Part shown: one piece after another, positions 15,969 to 25,324 of the stretch
How the letters are laid out: each line of letters begins with the position of its first letter
How positions within the stretch are numbered: position 1 is the first letter of the stretch
Assembly (NCBI GenBank): GCA_023667095.1
Contig: JAMPAT010000010.1
Location: forward strand, 1-64,000
Length of the DNA: 64,000 bases
Direction of reading: 5' to 3'
Source: Bacteroidales bacterium
Lineage (GTDB): Bacteria > Bacteroidota > Bacteroidia > Bacteroidales > UBA932
The notes under the pieces: generated by a model
What the model saw: only the letters and a program-made list of their open reading frames with translations
Told to the model about the DNA's origin: nothing
Databases searched by the model: none
Position numbers and translations under genes: made by a program

Positions 15969-16799
15969 ATGAAAAAGATTGCAATACAAGGCTTTAGCGG
16001 CTCATTCCATGAGCAGGCGGCACGGCAGTTCTATCATACGCTTGAGGGAGGATTCCCTGAAATTGTGGAATGTGCCACATTTGACGGGCTTTATGATGCA
16101 ATGGCTGACGGTATGGCAGATGCAGCAGTCATGGCTATCGAGAACACCGTATCAGGAGGTCTCCTGCCAAACTTCGAGCTTCTTCACAGGAACAGGGTCA
16201 GTATAAAGGGCGAGATTTTCCTGCGTATAGAGCAGAATCTTATGGCGTTGCCGGGACAGAGGATAGAGGATATATGTGAGGCCCGTTCGCATTATATGGC
16301 GATAAACCAGACAAGGCCGTTCTTCAAGCAGTATCCGCATATACGTCTTGTCGAGTCGGAGGATACGGCCAAGAGTGCGGCTGACATTGCTGCCGGAAAG
16401 CTTGAAGGTGTCGGTGCTATTGCCTCCTCACTTGCCGCAGAACTGTATGGCCTGGAAATCCTGGCACCGGGAATCGAGACCTACAAGCAGAATTTCACGA
16501 GATTCCTTATTCTTGACGATGCCCTGGAGGTCCCAAAGGAAAAGGTCAACAAGGTTTCTCTCTGCTTTACGCTGCCGCACACATCCGGATCACTTGCGCA
16601 TGTACTGACAATCCTTTCATTCTATGGTATGAACCTCACAAGGATACAGTCATTGCCGATTCCGGGCCGTGAGTGGCAGTACTTCTTTTATGTGGACATA
16701 AAGTTCGACAGCTATGAACGCTACACCCAGTCCATTACGGCAATCCGTCCGCTTATGGAGGACCTGGATGTCCTCGGTGAATATGTGGCAGCTGTATAA
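15969..16799 (+). CDS. pheA: Prephenate dehydratase
   Basis: The 276-residue protein converts prephenate to phenylpyruvate in phenylalanine synthesis. The PDT domain (about 1-185) shows IAIQGFSGSFHEQAA, VMAIENTVSGG and the TRF motif in YKQNFTRFLILDD. A C-terminal ACT domain (SGSLAHVLTILSFYGMNLTR) would bind phenylalanine for feedback control. No chorismate mutase domain is attached; that activity is fused to the DAHP synthase at the end of the operon. First structural gene after the leader-attenuator. Confidence 0.95.
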   Translation: MKKIAIQGFSGSFHEQAARQFYHTLEGGFPEIVECATFDGLYDAMADGMADAAVMAIENTVSGGLLPNFELLHRNRVSIKGEIFLRIEQNLMALPGQRIEDICEARSHYMAINQTRPFFKQYPHIRLVESEDTAKSAADIAAGKLEGVGAIASSLAAELYGLEILAPGIETYKQNFTRFLILDDALEVPKEKVNKVSLCFTLPHTSGSLAHVLTILSFYGMNLTRIQSLPIPGREWQYFFYVDIKFDSYERYTQSITAIRPLMEDLDVLGEYVAAV

Positions 16800-16911
16800 T
16801 GTGGTTTCCGGCTTTTTGCAGTGCAGTCTGTCAAGCCTGGAGCCAGGACAGGACTCTTTGGGGAGATAACGTGGCGGAAGTTTGTATAATGCGCTTAAAA
16901 TATTAATAATT

Positions 16912-18147
16912 ATGATAATAAGACCTGCACATAGGACGGAGAGTGTAAAGGAATACTACTTCTCCATGAAGTTGAAGGAAATTGCGGCAATCAACCGGAG
17001 GCTTTCTTCGGAAGGCCGTGACGGAATAATAAACCTCGGAATAGGTGCTCCGGACGGGATGCCGCCGGCAGAGGCGATAAATGCCTTGACAGACAGTGCT
17101 GTACAGCATGGCGTCCATGCATATCAGAGCTATGTCGGCATACCGGAGCTGAGACAGGCATTTGCGGAATGGTACAGCCGCTATTATGGTGTCGGGTTGG
17201 ATCCTGCATGTGAAATACAGCCCCTGGCCGGATCAAAGGAGGGAATACTCCTGGTCTCCCTCGCATTCCTGGACAAAGGTGACAAGGTGCTTGTACCGAA
17301 TCCCGGCTATCCGACATATTCTTCCGCATCATGTCTTGTCGAAGCGGAAATCGTATCATACGACCTGAAGGAGGAAGATGGGTGGTGGCCTGACTTTGAC
17401 GCCCTGGAGAAAATGGACCTGGCTGGAGTCAAGCTGATGTGGACGAACTATCCTAACATGCCTACCGGAGGCTCTGCTTCTGAGGCTCTCTATCAAAGGC
17501 TTGTAGACTTTGGACGCAGGCATGGGATAATGATATGCAATGATAATCCGTACAGTTTCATATTGGCAGACAGGCAGTTGTCAATATTGTCTATCCCTGG
17601 GGCAAAAGACTGCTGCATAGAGCTGAATTCCCTGAGCAAGGCTCACAACATGTCCGGATGGAGAATCGGAATGGTTGCCGGTGCGGCTGATGTAATTGCA
17701 GAAATCCTTAAAGTCAAGAGCCAGATGGATTCCGGGATGTTCCGTCCGATGCAGCTGGCTGCAGTTGAGGCATTGAAGCAGGGACCGGAATGGTTTGAGG
17801 AACAGAATGCCGTGTACCGCAGGAGAAAAGTCATTGCTGCCAGGATTTTTGATCTCCTTGGAGTGAAATATGATGCAGGCAGTACAGGCATGTTCCTCTG
17901 GGGACGCGTAGATGCAGGCAATCCGTATCTTTCAGCGCATTATGACCAGCCAGCAGAGGCATCTGACTTTTCCGGAGAAGAGAAATCATTGGGTGAAAGG
18001 CTGTCTGATGTTGTCCTGTATGGTGCGGATGTGTTCATAACCCCGGGATTTATCTTCGGAAGTAATGGAAATGATTTTATACGTATTTCGCTCTGCGCAT
18101 CAGAGGAGACCCTTATGGAGGCATACGGCAGGATTAAAAATATTTAG
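16912..18147 (+). CDS. Class I/II pyridoxal-phosphate aminotransferase
   Basis: The roughly 411-residue protein is a fold-type I aminotransferase. Motifs are NPGYPTYSSASCLVEAE, NYPNMPTGG, NDNPYSFI and the PLP-lysine K243 in LNSLSKAHNMSGWRIG. It stands between prephenate dehydratase and prephenate dehydrogenase, so it most likely aminates phenylpyruvate and 4-hydroxyphenylpyruvate as the last step to Phe and Tyr. The ATG at 16912 (MIIRPAHRTE) is preferred over 16882 because it follows typical A/T-rich leader sequence and starts the conserved region. A related LL-diaminopimelate aminotransferase-like specificity cannot be excluded. Confidence 0.88.
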   Translation: MIIRPAHRTESVKEYYFSMKLKEIAAINRRLSSEGRDGIINLGIGAPDGMPPAEAINALTDSAVQHGVHAYQSYVGIPELRQAFAEWYSRYYGVGLDPACEIQPLAGSKEGILLVSLAFLDKGDKVLVPNPGYPTYSSASCLVEAEIVSYDLKEEDGWWPDFDALEKMDLAGVKLMWTNYPNMPTGGSASEALYQRLVDFGRRHGIMICNDNPYSFILADRQLSILSIPGAKDCCIELNSLSKAHNMSGWRIGMVAGAADVIAEILKVKSQMDSGMFRPMQLAAVEALKQGPEWFEEQNAVYRRRKVIAARIFDLLGVKYDAGSTGMFLWGRVDAGNPYLSAHYDQPAEASDFSGEEKSLGERLSDVVLYGADVFITPGFIFGSNGNDFIRISLCASEETLMEAYGRIKNI

Positions 18148-18255
18148 AGAGGATGTAACGTGTACGAACTTATGCGATGGGAAAAGCTTTGCAAACCGCA
18201 TAAGTACGCGATTGTCAATATAATGGTTACTGGAGAAACTTTAGTTCAGCATAAG

Positions 18256-19140
18256 ATGAAAGTAGGAATAATAGGACTTGGCCTTATAGGAGGCTCTATG
18301 GCGATAGACCTGAGACGCAAAGGCTTTGCAGATGAACTTGTCGGAGTGGAGGCTGAGCCTGTGAATGCAGCGGCTGCCGAAAAAATTGGGCTTGTAGACC
18401 GTGTTGTAAGCTATGGTGAGTGCATTGAGGTGAGCGACCTTGTGATTGTAGCTGTGCCTGTGGGTGCTGCCGTAAAGATGCTTCCGGACATTCTTGACCG
18501 TTTTGCGGTAATAGGTGCTGCTGAAACGGATGGAGACAGCCATGCAAAATCAGGCAAGATTGTGATAGACGTGTGCTCGACAAAGGAGTCGATAGTGAAT
18601 GCTGTGCATTACCACCCGATGCGCCGTTGCTATGTAGCTACACACCCGATGGCGGGAACCGAGTATTCCGGCCCATGGGCTGCCATGCCAGGGCTTTTTG
18701 ACGGGCGTGCCTGCATAATATGCAACAGCGGGGACTCCTCACCGAAGGCCGTGAAGACAGTTGAGGCAATGTATGATGCCTTGAACATGAGGCAGATATA
18801 TATGAATGCCTCTAACCATGATGTGCATACTGCATACGTGTCGCATATATCCCATATCACGTCATTTGCCCTTGCCCTGACGGTCCTGGAGAAGGAGCGT
18901 AACGAGAAGCATATCTTTGACCTGGCTTCCGGAGGGTTTTCATCTACTGTGCGTCTGGCAAAGAGCAATGCAGAAATGTGGGTCCCAATTCTTTCGCAAA
19001 ACAGGGACAATGTCCTGCAGGTCGTGGACACATATATAGACAAGATGAAGGCTTTCCGCGAAGCGATTGCTGAATATGATGAGGATTCTATAAGGAGCCT
19101 GATTGAGGAGGCCAACAGGATTAAACGTATAATCAGATAA
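18256..19140 (+). CDS. tyrA: Prephenate dehydrogenase
   Basis: The protein starts MKVGIIGLGLIGGSMAIDLR, a textbook NAD-binding fingerprint, so the start at 18256 is chosen over the longer frame from 18160. Further motifs are VDVCSTKESIV, ATHPMAGTEYSGP and the all-alpha C-terminal half with SHISHITSFALAL. It oxidatively decarboxylates prephenate to 4-hydroxyphenylpyruvate for tyrosine. No ACT domain is visible, so feedback control, if present, is different from pheA. Third gene of the aromatic operon; 10 nt separate it from the next gene. Confidence 0.94.
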   Translation: MKVGIIGLGLIGGSMAIDLRRKGFADELVGVEAEPVNAAAAEKIGLVDRVVSYGECIEVSDLVIVAVPVGAAVKMLPDILDRFAVIGAAETDGDSHAKSGKIVIDVCSTKESIVNAVHYHPMRRCYVATHPMAGTEYSGPWAAMPGLFDGRACIICNSGDSSPKAVKTVEAMYDALNMRQIYMNASNHDVHTAYVSHISHITSFALALTVLEKERNEKHIFDLASGGFSSTVRLAKSNAEMWVPILSQNRDNVLQVVDTYIDKMKAFREAIAEYDEDSIRSLIEEANRIKRIIR

Positions 19141-19150
19141 TTACATATAT

Positions 19151-20242
19151 ATGGAAAAAAGATTGGATATTGCCCCCATTTCAGAGTGGGGCATGTTTAA
19201 GGAGCCGAGGCCATGCGTAATCGCAGGACCTTGCAGCGCAGAGTCTGAGGAGCAGGTCATGGAGACTGCCGGACAGCTTAAGGCAGCTGGACTGAATGTG
19301 TTCCGTGCCGGAATATGGAAACCGAGGACACATCCTGGGTCTTTCGAGGGTGTAGGCGCACCTGGACTGAAATGGATGCAGAGGGCCAAGAAGGAATTCG
19401 GCCTGAAGATTTCTACCGAGGTGGCAAGTGAAAAGCATGTCTTTGAATGCCTTAAATATGGGGTTGACCTGGTATGGCTCGGTGCAAGGACAACAGCAAA
19501 CCCGTTCCTTGTACAGGAAATTGCAGAAGCATTGAGGGATGTGGATATACCAGTCCTCGTGAAAAATCCTGTAAATGCGGATATAGACCTCTGGATTGGT
19601 GCACTTGAACGGCTGAATGCCTGTGGCGTGCGTAAATTGGGAGTTATCCACAGGGGATTCTCGACATTCGGGAAAAGCAAATACCGCAATGAACCGGGCT
19701 GGCAGGTTGCAGTTGAGCTTCGCACACGTTATCCGGAGCTGCCGTTCTTCTGTGACCCGAGCCACATGGGAGGGAGCCGTGAATATCTCAGGGAAATTTC
19801 CCAACGTTCACTTGACCTTGGCCTTGAGGGACTTATGATAGAAAGCCATTGTAATCCGTCTTGTGCCTTGAGTGATGCGAAACAGCAGCTTGTGCCTGCA
19901 GAACTTCGCGAGATGCTGCTTAGCCTTACAGTTAGGGAAAATGATTCGGACAATCTTGTCTACAAGGAGAACATAGACCAGCTGAGGTCTGTCATTGATG
20001 TGATAGACGAGAATCTTCTCAACACCTTTGCATCGAGGATGAAAATCAGCCGCAAGATTGGAGAATACAAGAGGGACAACAACATTGCAATTCTCCAGAC
20101 AGCGCGCTGGGATTCAATCCTTGAGAGCATGGTCAGCAAAGGGACAGAGCTTGGCCTGTCTGAGAAGTTTGTGACAACTGTGTTCAACGCTATCCACGAA
20201 GCATCTGTCCAGATCCAGAATGACCTTCTTGCAGGGAAATAA
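19151..20242 (+). CDS. DAHP synthase/chorismate mutase fusion
   Basis: The 363-residue protein joins two enzymes. Residues 1 to about 260 form a type I DAHP synthase (RPCVIAGPCSAESEEQV, LKISTEVASEKH, WLGARTTANPF, FFCDPSHMGG), which begins the shikimate pathway. Residues about 272-363 form an AroQ-class chorismate mutase (LRSVIDVIDENLLNTFASRM, RKIGEYKRDNN), which makes prephenate. This order, mutase at the C-terminus, is typical of Bacteroidetes. It supplies the chorismate mutase missing from pheA and tyrA in this operon. Thus the operon holds entry and branch-point enzymes under one leader. Confidence 0.95.
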   Translation: MEKRLDIAPISEWGMFKEPRPCVIAGPCSAESEEQVMETAGQLKAAGLNVFRAGIWKPRTHPGSFEGVGAPGLKWMQRAKKEFGLKISTEVASEKHVFECLKYGVDLVWLGARTTANPFLVQEIAEALRDVDIPVLVKNPVNADIDLWIGALERLNACGVRKLGVIHRGFSTFGKSKYRNEPGWQVAVELRTRYPELPFFCDPSHMGGSREYLREISQRSLDLGLEGLMIESHCNPSCALSDAKQQLVPAELREMLLSLTVRENDSDNLVYKENIDQLRSVIDVIDENLLNTFASRMKISRKIGEYKRDNNIAILQTARWDSILESMVSKGTELGLSEKFVTTVFNAIHEASVQIQNDLLAGK

Positions 20243-20365
20243 TATTGCTGCGGAGCAGGTGTGGCAGTTTGCATCCAGCAATGACAGAATCTCATCCGTG
20301 CCGGAGATACGGTGAACTGGGACAGCCGCGGAAGACCTTGAAGCAGGTCTTTTGCGACTGTTCAG

Positions 20366-21427
20366 TTATGCTTGCTGAAGTCTGCTGAGACTGTCTGCAA
20401 AGCGTATTCTTTCCTCTTCTGATGTGAACATTGCACGGATAGGAATCTTGAATATCCTTTCCCTGAGACGTCCAGGCATTGCCTTGGCATCGTACAGACG
20501 CTGTGCGTCCTTTTCCGTTGTGGCAACCAGGGCCGTCGGGAATTGTCTCGCCGCCCGGTCTATGGCTGCAATGTCACTGCGTGAGAACTTGTGGTGATCT
20601 CCGAAGCGCAATCTCTTGACAATCTTGTATTTTCCGCTGAGGTGCTTGGCCAGTGGAGTGTCATTGGCTATCCCGGTGAAAAGCACAAGCCTCTGTGAGT
20701 GTATATAGTGTACATCGCCTTCAGGGAATACGGCTACAGGTTCGTCATACCCGATAGTGCTGAAAAGAACTTTCCCGTCAAATCCGAGGGCCTTTATCCA
20801 TTTGCTCTTTTCCCACTCGTCCATATATGCGGGGCATTTGGTGACAATGACCATGTCGGCCTTGTGCAGCCTTTCCGGAATATCCCTCAGATGTCCCAGA
20901 GGCATGAGGTGATCCTTGAATACTGGCCTGCGGTAGTCTACAAGCACGATAGAAAGTGCCGGTCTTAAAGCTCTGTACTGGAATGCATCGTCAAGTATTA
21001 TAATGTCTGCCGGAGGGGTCTTTGTGCCGTCAGCTGCCGTTGTCCCACCGGAAAGGACCTGGCATCCATGGACACGGTTCCTGTCCACGGCGACAGTTAT
21101 CTCCGGAAACTTTTTCTTAATCTGCAGAGGCTCGTCACCATACATTTTTGCACTTCCTTCAGCATCAACAATCTGGAAGCCTTTGCTTTTCCTCTTGTAG
21201 CCACGTGAAAGTACAGCTATGTTCCTGCCTTTCCACTCCGGGCTTTCCATCAGGAAACGGATCAGCATTTCCGTGTGCGGTGTCTTTCCTGTCCCGCCTA
21301 CAGTTATGTTCCCTACACAGATGGTCGGGACCGGGCTGACATACGATTTCTTCGCTCCGCAGTCGTAAAGCTTATGCCGAAGGCGGAGAGTCCAGTAGTA
21401 TGGAGCCAATAATATCTTATCTATCAT
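20366..21427 (-). CDS. lpxK: Tetraacyldisaccharide 4'-kinase
   Basis: The protein phosphorylates the lipid A precursor at the 4' position at the inner membrane. The start MIDKILLAPYYWTLRLRHKL at 21427 is chosen because it begins the conserved family N-terminus with its membrane-associated helix; the 32 residues upstream (to 21523) overlap only spacer. Walker A is VGNITVGGTGKTPHTEM, and PADIIILDDAFQYRAL contains the catalytic region. 353 residues is the normal length. It is likely co-transcribed with dusB upstream, with 55 nt between them. Confidence 0.93.
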   Translation of the reverse strand: MIDKILLAPYYWTLRLRHKLYDCGAKKSYVSPVPTICVGNITVGGTGKTPHTEMLIRFLMESPEWKGRNIAVLSRGYKRKSKGFQIVDAEGSAKMYGDEPLQIKKKFPEITVAVDRNRVHGCQVLSGGTTAADGTKTPPADIIILDDAFQYRALRPALSIVLVDYRRPVFKDHLMPLGHLRDIPERLHKADMVIVTKCPAYMDEWEKSKWIKALGFDGKVLFSTIGYDEPVAVFPEGDVHYIHSQRLVLFTGIANDTPLAKHLSGKYKIVKRLRFGDHHKFSRSDIAAIDRAARQFPTALVATTEKDAQRLYDAKAMPGRLRERIFKIPIRAMFTSEEERIRFADSLSRLQQA

Positions 21428-21482
21428 GACGTCAAAAATACTCAAAAAATCCTGTCGTTGAACATATAAAATGTCATGTGGA

Positions 21483-22514
21483 TCACAATCCGTAGATGCT
21501 GCCTGTCCCGGCTTCTTCCGCACCCCATCTTTCCGCTATCATGTCAAGCGTCCTGTACAGCTCCTCAGGATCGTTGAGTGTAACGAGCCTGAGCCTTGTC
21601 TCCTTGAAGTCCGGAAGTCCCTTGAAATAGCAGCTCAGATGTCTGCGCATCTCCAGGATCCCGACTCTATCCCCCTTGATTTCAATTGATTTTGCTAGAT
21701 GTCCCTTTGCCAGGGATACCCTGTCCTTGACCGTCATCGGAGGGAGAATCTCGCCTGTCTCAAGGTAATGCCTGATTTCCCTGAATATCCATGGATGCCC
21801 GTATGTGGCGCGTCCTATCATGATCCCGTCAACTCCATATCTGTCAAATGCTTCCTTTGCCTTGACCGGCGAATTGATGTCTCCATTGCCGATTATGGGG
21901 ATGTGCATCCTCGGGTTTTCCTTGACTTTGCCGATAAGTGTCCAGTCAGCTTCGCCTGTGTACATCTGACAGCGAGTGCGGCCGTGTATTGTAAGGGCCT
22001 GGATACCTGCATCCTGAAGCCGTTCTGCAAGTTCCACTATTATCTTGGAGTCTTCGTCCCATCCGAGACGTGTCTTGACAGTGACAGGAAGCTTCACGGC
22101 ATCCACGACCCGGCGTGTTATCTCCACCATCTTGTCCGGCTCCCTCATCATTCCGCTTCCTGCACCGCGCCTGGCAATCTTGTTGACAGGGCATCCGAAA
22201 TTGATATCCACAAGGTCTGCACCATGGCCTCCTGCAATCTCTGCTGCCCTTTCTGCCATCCGGGCGGCATCAACCATAGCTTCCGGAATATTCCCGTATA
22301 TCTGTATGCCTATCGGAGCTTCGTAGCCGTATGTCACAAGCTTGGCAAGCGACTTTTTTGCATCCCTTATCAGTCCGTCGGAGGAAATGAATTCTGTGTA
22401 CATCATGTCTGCACCGAATTCCTTGCAGATAAATCGGAATGATGCGTCTGTCACGTCTTCCATCGGTGCCAGCAGAAGCGGCTGCGTTCCAAGGTCTATG
22501 TCTCCTATTTTCAT
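21483..22514 (-). CDS. dusB: tRNA-dihydrouridine synthase
   Basis: The 343-residue flavoprotein reduces uridines in the D loop of tRNA. It has the TIM-barrel motifs APMEDVTDASFRFICKEFG, the catalytic cysteine in VDINFGCPVNKI, LTIHGRTRCQMYTGEADW, IIGNGDINSP and GVDGIMIGRATYGHPWIF with FMN-binding glycines. It resembles the DusB subgroup most. It precedes lpxK on the minus strand and is divergent from pfkA. Confidence 0.93.
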   Translation of the reverse strand: MKIGDIDLGTQPLLLAPMEDVTDASFRFICKEFGADMMYTEFISSDGLIRDAKKSLAKLVTYGYEAPIGIQIYGNIPEAMVDAARMAERAAEIAGGHGADLVDINFGCPVNKIARRGAGSGMMREPDKMVEITRRVVDAVKLPVTVKTRLGWDEDSKIIVELAERLQDAGIQALTIHGRTRCQMYTGEADWTLIGKVKENPRMHIPIIGNGDINSPVKAKEAFDRYGVDGIMIGRATYGHPWIFREIRHYLETGEILPPMTVKDRVSLAKGHLAKSIEIKGDRVGILEMRRHLSCYFKGLPDFKETRLRLVTLNDPEELYRTLDMIAERWGAEEAGTGSIYGL

Positions 22515-22615
22515 GTGTCAGATTAAATTAGCTGCAGGGAAATGGTGTGATGGTGTTTCAAAAGGTGGCCAATGATTTCCCGTTGGACGGCAAAATTACA
22601 AAAACATGGTGATAA

Positions 22616-22647
22616 TTTGTGTTCTCATTTCCAATTTTGTAGATTTG
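22616..22647 (+). promoter_or_regulatory. Promoter of pfkA
   Basis: TTTG at 22616-22619, 20 nt, then TAGATTTG at 22640-22647. It places transcription start just before the ATG at 22672 and argues against the longer frame from 22606. Confidence 0.72.
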
Positions 22648-22671
22648 CAGGTGATTTTGAAAATTATAGCT

Positions 22672-23658
22672 ATGCCAAAAATTAATACAATCGGTGTGCT
22701 CACCTCAGGCGGTGACGCCCCTGGAATGAATGCGGCAATCCGCGCCGTGACAAGAGCTGCCATATATAACGGATGGAAGGTCAAAGCCATCTACCGAGGT
22801 TTTGAGGGATTGATAAACAATGAGATAAAGGACTTTACTTCAGAAAGTGTCAGCGGTACCATCAACCGTGGAGGTACAATCCTCAGGACTGCAAGAAGCA
22901 AGGACTTCATGGATGAGTCCGGAAGGGCCAGGGCGTATGAGAACATCAAGGCAGCAGGAATTGATGCCCTTGTCGTGATAGGCGGTAACGGTTCCCTTAC
23001 AGGAGGGCAGATACTTGCTGCTGAGTATGACATCCCTTGTGTGGGACTTCCTGGCACTATAGACAATGACCTGTATGGTACAGATACTACAATTGGCTAT
23101 GACACAGCGCTGAACACGATCATGGACTGTGTGGACAAGATCCGTGACACAGCCAATTCACACAACCGCATTTTCTTTATTGAGGTAATGGGACGTGATG
23201 CCGGATTCCTTGCGCAGAATGCCGCCATTGCAACAGGTGCCGAGGCTGCAATCATACCAGAAGACAAGACAGATGTCGACCAGCTTGCATCATTCATCGG
23301 CAGGGGAGTGCGCAAGAGCAAGAACAGCAGTATCGTGCTCGTGTCCGAGAGCAAGAAGGACGGTACTGGCGGTGCACAGTACTATGCAGACCGTCTGTTG
23401 AAGGAATATCCTGAGTTTGAGGCCCGTGTGACTATCCTTGGACATCTGCAGCGTGGAGGAGTGCCGACTGCCCAGGACCGTATCCTGGCAAGCCGTCTTG
23501 GCGTCGCGGCGATAGATGCTTTGAAGGACGGACAGCGCAATATCATGATCGGTGTCAAGGATGACCAGATTGTGTATGTCCCGTTCAATAAGGCAATCCG
23601 TATTGACAAGCCTATCGACAGGGAGCTTATCAATGTCCTTAATGTGCTTTCTATCTAA
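22672..23658 (+). CDS. pfkA: 6-phosphofructokinase
   Basis: The 328-residue protein phosphorylates fructose 6-phosphate in glycolysis. Motifs: [38 protein letters not shown] with catalytic aspartate, and [17 protein letters not shown] (glycine, not lysine) indicates an ATP-type enzyme. In the nucleotide-site motif the usual GGDGS is GGNGS here (N106, codon 22987-22989), a departure from the E. coli model enzyme. The start at 22672 is supported by the promoter and the conserved N-terminus. A terminator follows at 23676-23710. Confidence 0.94.
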   Translation: MPKINTIGVLTSGGDAPGMNAAIRAVTRAAIYNGWKVKAIYRGFEGLINNEIKDFTSESVSGTINRGGTILRTARSKDFMDESGRARAYENIKAAGIDALVVIGGNGSLTGGQILAAEYDIPCVGLPGTIDNDLYGTDTTIGYDTALNTIMDCVDKIRDTANSHNRIFFIEVMGRDAGFLAQNAAIATGAEAAIIPEDKTDVDQLASFIGRGVRKSKNSSIVLVSESKKDGTGGAQYYADRLLKEYPEFEARVTILGHLQRGGVPTAQDRILASRLGVAAIDALKDGQRNIMIGVKDDQIVYVPFNKAIRIDKPIDRELINVLNVLSI

Positions 23659-23675
23659 TTGAAACATAGTAATAT

Positions 23676-23710
23676 AAAAGTGGCTGCCATCCAGGATGAC
23701 AGCCACTTTT
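23676..23710. terminator. Bidirectional terminator
   Basis: AAAAGTGGCTG (23676-23686) pairs with CAGCCACTTTT (23700-23710), with an inner CATCC/GGATG pairing. A and T runs on both sides allow it to end both pfkA (plus) and the minus-strand gene at 23755. Confidence 0.85.
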
Positions 23711-23754
23711 GTTGTTATGGAGCGGCATTTGCTGCTTGCCACTGTTGAGTGCAA

Positions 23755-24228
23755 TTATCTTCCAGGCTGAGGGCCACGTGGTTCAGGCCCCCTGTTGTGA
23801 AGCCTGTGGATTTGCTCGCGGCGGAATTTCTCTTCTGCAAGATAGAGCTTTGCCACTTTTTCTGTCGGCAGGACCTTCCTGTACTCTTCCACATGCCTTC
23901 CTGCCATGCCTGCCTGGTTGTCAAGTGCACGGATATATGCATCAAGCTTTACCCCGATCTCCTTTTGTGGCTTGTTGGACTTTATCGCTTCATTCAATGC
24001 CTTGTAGGCTTCCATGACTGCCCTCTGGACTTTGTCCCTATCCTCGCATGTGGTATTGTACACAGGCCAGAAGACCTGCGCCTCTTCCGGAGTAAGGTCC
24101 ATCTCGTTGGTCAGGAAAGCAATCTTCTCGCTTCTCATCTTTTCTCTCCAGTTCTCTTTCCGGTCCTGTGAAACAGCACAAGGGATGAAGAAAAGCATCA
24201 TCGCAATAAATGTCAAAAATCTTTTCAT
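23755..24228 (-). CDS. Periplasmic Spy/CpxP-like protein
   Basis: The 157-residue protein has a signal peptide (LTFIAMMLFFIPCAVSQ) and an all-helical charged body with FLTNEMDLTPEEAQVFWPVY and VLPTEKVAKLYLAEEKFRRE, ending in a Pro/Gly/Arg tail. Such proteins are common Bacteroidetes relatives of Spy/CpxP and probably act as periplasmic chaperones or stress sensors. It is the last gene of a sigma factor group (25307 to 23755), 12 nt after its neighbour, so it is probably a target or partner of that regulator. Confidence 0.7.
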   Translation of the reverse strand: MKRFLTFIAMMLFFIPCAVSQDRKENWREKMRSEKIAFLTNEMDLTPEEAQVFWPVYNTTCEDRDKVQRAVMEAYKALNEAIKSNKPQKEIGVKLDAYIRALDNQAGMAGRHVEEYRKVLPTEKVAKLYLAEEKFRREQIHRLHNRGPEPRGPQPGR

Positions 24229-24239
24229 CGTTATTGATT

Positions 24240-24662
24240 TTATTCGTTGTCAATCATTTCCAGACTTGTACCCTCGTTGATAAGGTATTCTATTACATCC
24301 TCTTCCGAGATTGCGTCATACTCCTCATTGCAGGAATAATATATGGAGTATGGGTCAGTGACCGGAATCAGGTCAATGTACGCAAAGGAACCATATTCCT
24401 GGAGATAGTCATCCGGCTGAATAATCTTCATCAGTGCTGTCCCGGCAGCTGCTATTATGGCGAACATTGCTGCCATGGCGAGATAAGGTGAAATTTTACT
24501 GAAGGCAGGGATGCGGAACATTTCTTTCCTGTCCACTGCATCCTGGCCTGTACGGCTGACGTCTACCTTGAATCCGTCAAAATATCCCTCAGGAGTTTTG
24601 AACGGCATCTGCTTTAGCTCCTTTCTCGTTGCAAGTATGTCTTTTTCTCCGTTTCCCATCAT
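24240..24662 (-). CDS. Single-pass membrane protein next to ECF sigma factor
   Basis: The 140-residue protein begins with a cytoplasmic part containing MPFKTPEGYFDGFKVDV, a motif often seen in Bacteroidetes proteins beside ECF sigma factors. One membrane helix follows (ISPYLAMAAMFAIIAAAGTALM), then an acidic outer domain. Its place between a sigma factor and a periplasmic Spy-like protein suggests an anti-sigma or accessory role. No zinc-binding anti-sigma (HxxxCxxC) motif is visible, so this is not a classical ZAS protein. Confidence 0.6.
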   Translation of the reverse strand: MMGNGEKDILATRKELKQMPFKTPEGYFDGFKVDVSRTGQDAVDRKEMFRIPAFSKISPYLAMAAMFAIIAAAGTALMKIIQPDDYLQEYGSFAYIDLIPVTDPYSIYYSCNEEYDAISEEDVIEYLINEGTSLEMIDNE

Positions 24663-24758
24663 TTTAAAGGCAAAACCAAATATTAGACACTAAAATGTCA
24701 AAAAGTTAAAGGGATTGTGAAAATTTCTTTAACTTTTGTTTTTGCACAAATCCAATTT

Positions 24759-25307
24759 TCAGAAATGTTTCCTGAGTTCCTCCTTGATTTTTACATAGGC
24801 GTGGTGATATGAGGCTTTCAATGACCCTGGAGAAGTGTCGAGTATTTCTGAAATCTCATTGTAGCTCAGTTCATCGAAATATCTCATGTTGAACACAAGA
24901 CGCTGTTTCTGCGGAAGTTTCTGTATGGCCTTGTGCAGTTCTCTCTGCAGTTCATTGCCGTTGAAGCAGGTGTCGTCGTCAATCTGTCTGTAGAGTATGT
25001 TGTCAAGTGGTTCCATCTTGAGCATTCCCCTGATTTTTTTCTTCCTTATGAAATTTAGGGTCTCGTTGGTTGCTATCCTGTATACCCATGTAAAGAGCCT
25101 GGAGTCTTCCCTGAAAGTCTCCAGGGCATTCCATATCTTGATGAAGGTATCCTGAAGCAGGTCATCGGTGTCTTCATGTGAGCAGACAAATCTGCGGATG
25201 TGCCAATATAGCCGCTCCTTATATGACTGTACCAGCGCAGAGAAGGCTTCTTCCTGCCTTCCCGCGCGGTACAAGGCCATAATTTCCTTGTCTGTCAGAT
25301 TCTTCAC
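24759..25307 (-). CDS. ECF-type RNA polymerase sigma factor
   Basis: The 182-residue protein contains sigma region 2 (AFSALVQSYKERLYWHIRRF, EDTDDLLQDTFIKIWNALET, RLFTWVYRIATNETLNFIRK) and region 4 (LPQKQRLVFNMRYFDELSYN, LDTSPGSLKASYHHAYVKIK). This is the usual ECF set without regions 1 and 3. It lies 96 nt upstream of the small membrane protein and the Spy-like gene on the same strand, a probable stress regulon of its own. The trigger is not known. Confidence 0.93.
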   Translation of the reverse strand: MKNLTDKEIMALYRAGRQEEAFSALVQSYKERLYWHIRRFVCSHEDTDDLLQDTFIKIWNALETFREDSRLFTWVYRIATNETLNFIRKKKIRGMLKMEPLDNILYRQIDDDTCFNGNELQRELHKAIQKLPQKQRLVFNMRYFDELSYNEISEILDTSPGSLKASYHHAYVKIKEELRKHF

Positions 25308-25324
25308 CGTGAAATGATTTATGG

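Noticed and set aside
21699..22442. Long plus-strand open frame of 247 codons
   Set aside because: It is antisense to dusB, which has clear family motifs; no signal or family features appear in the plus-strand translation.
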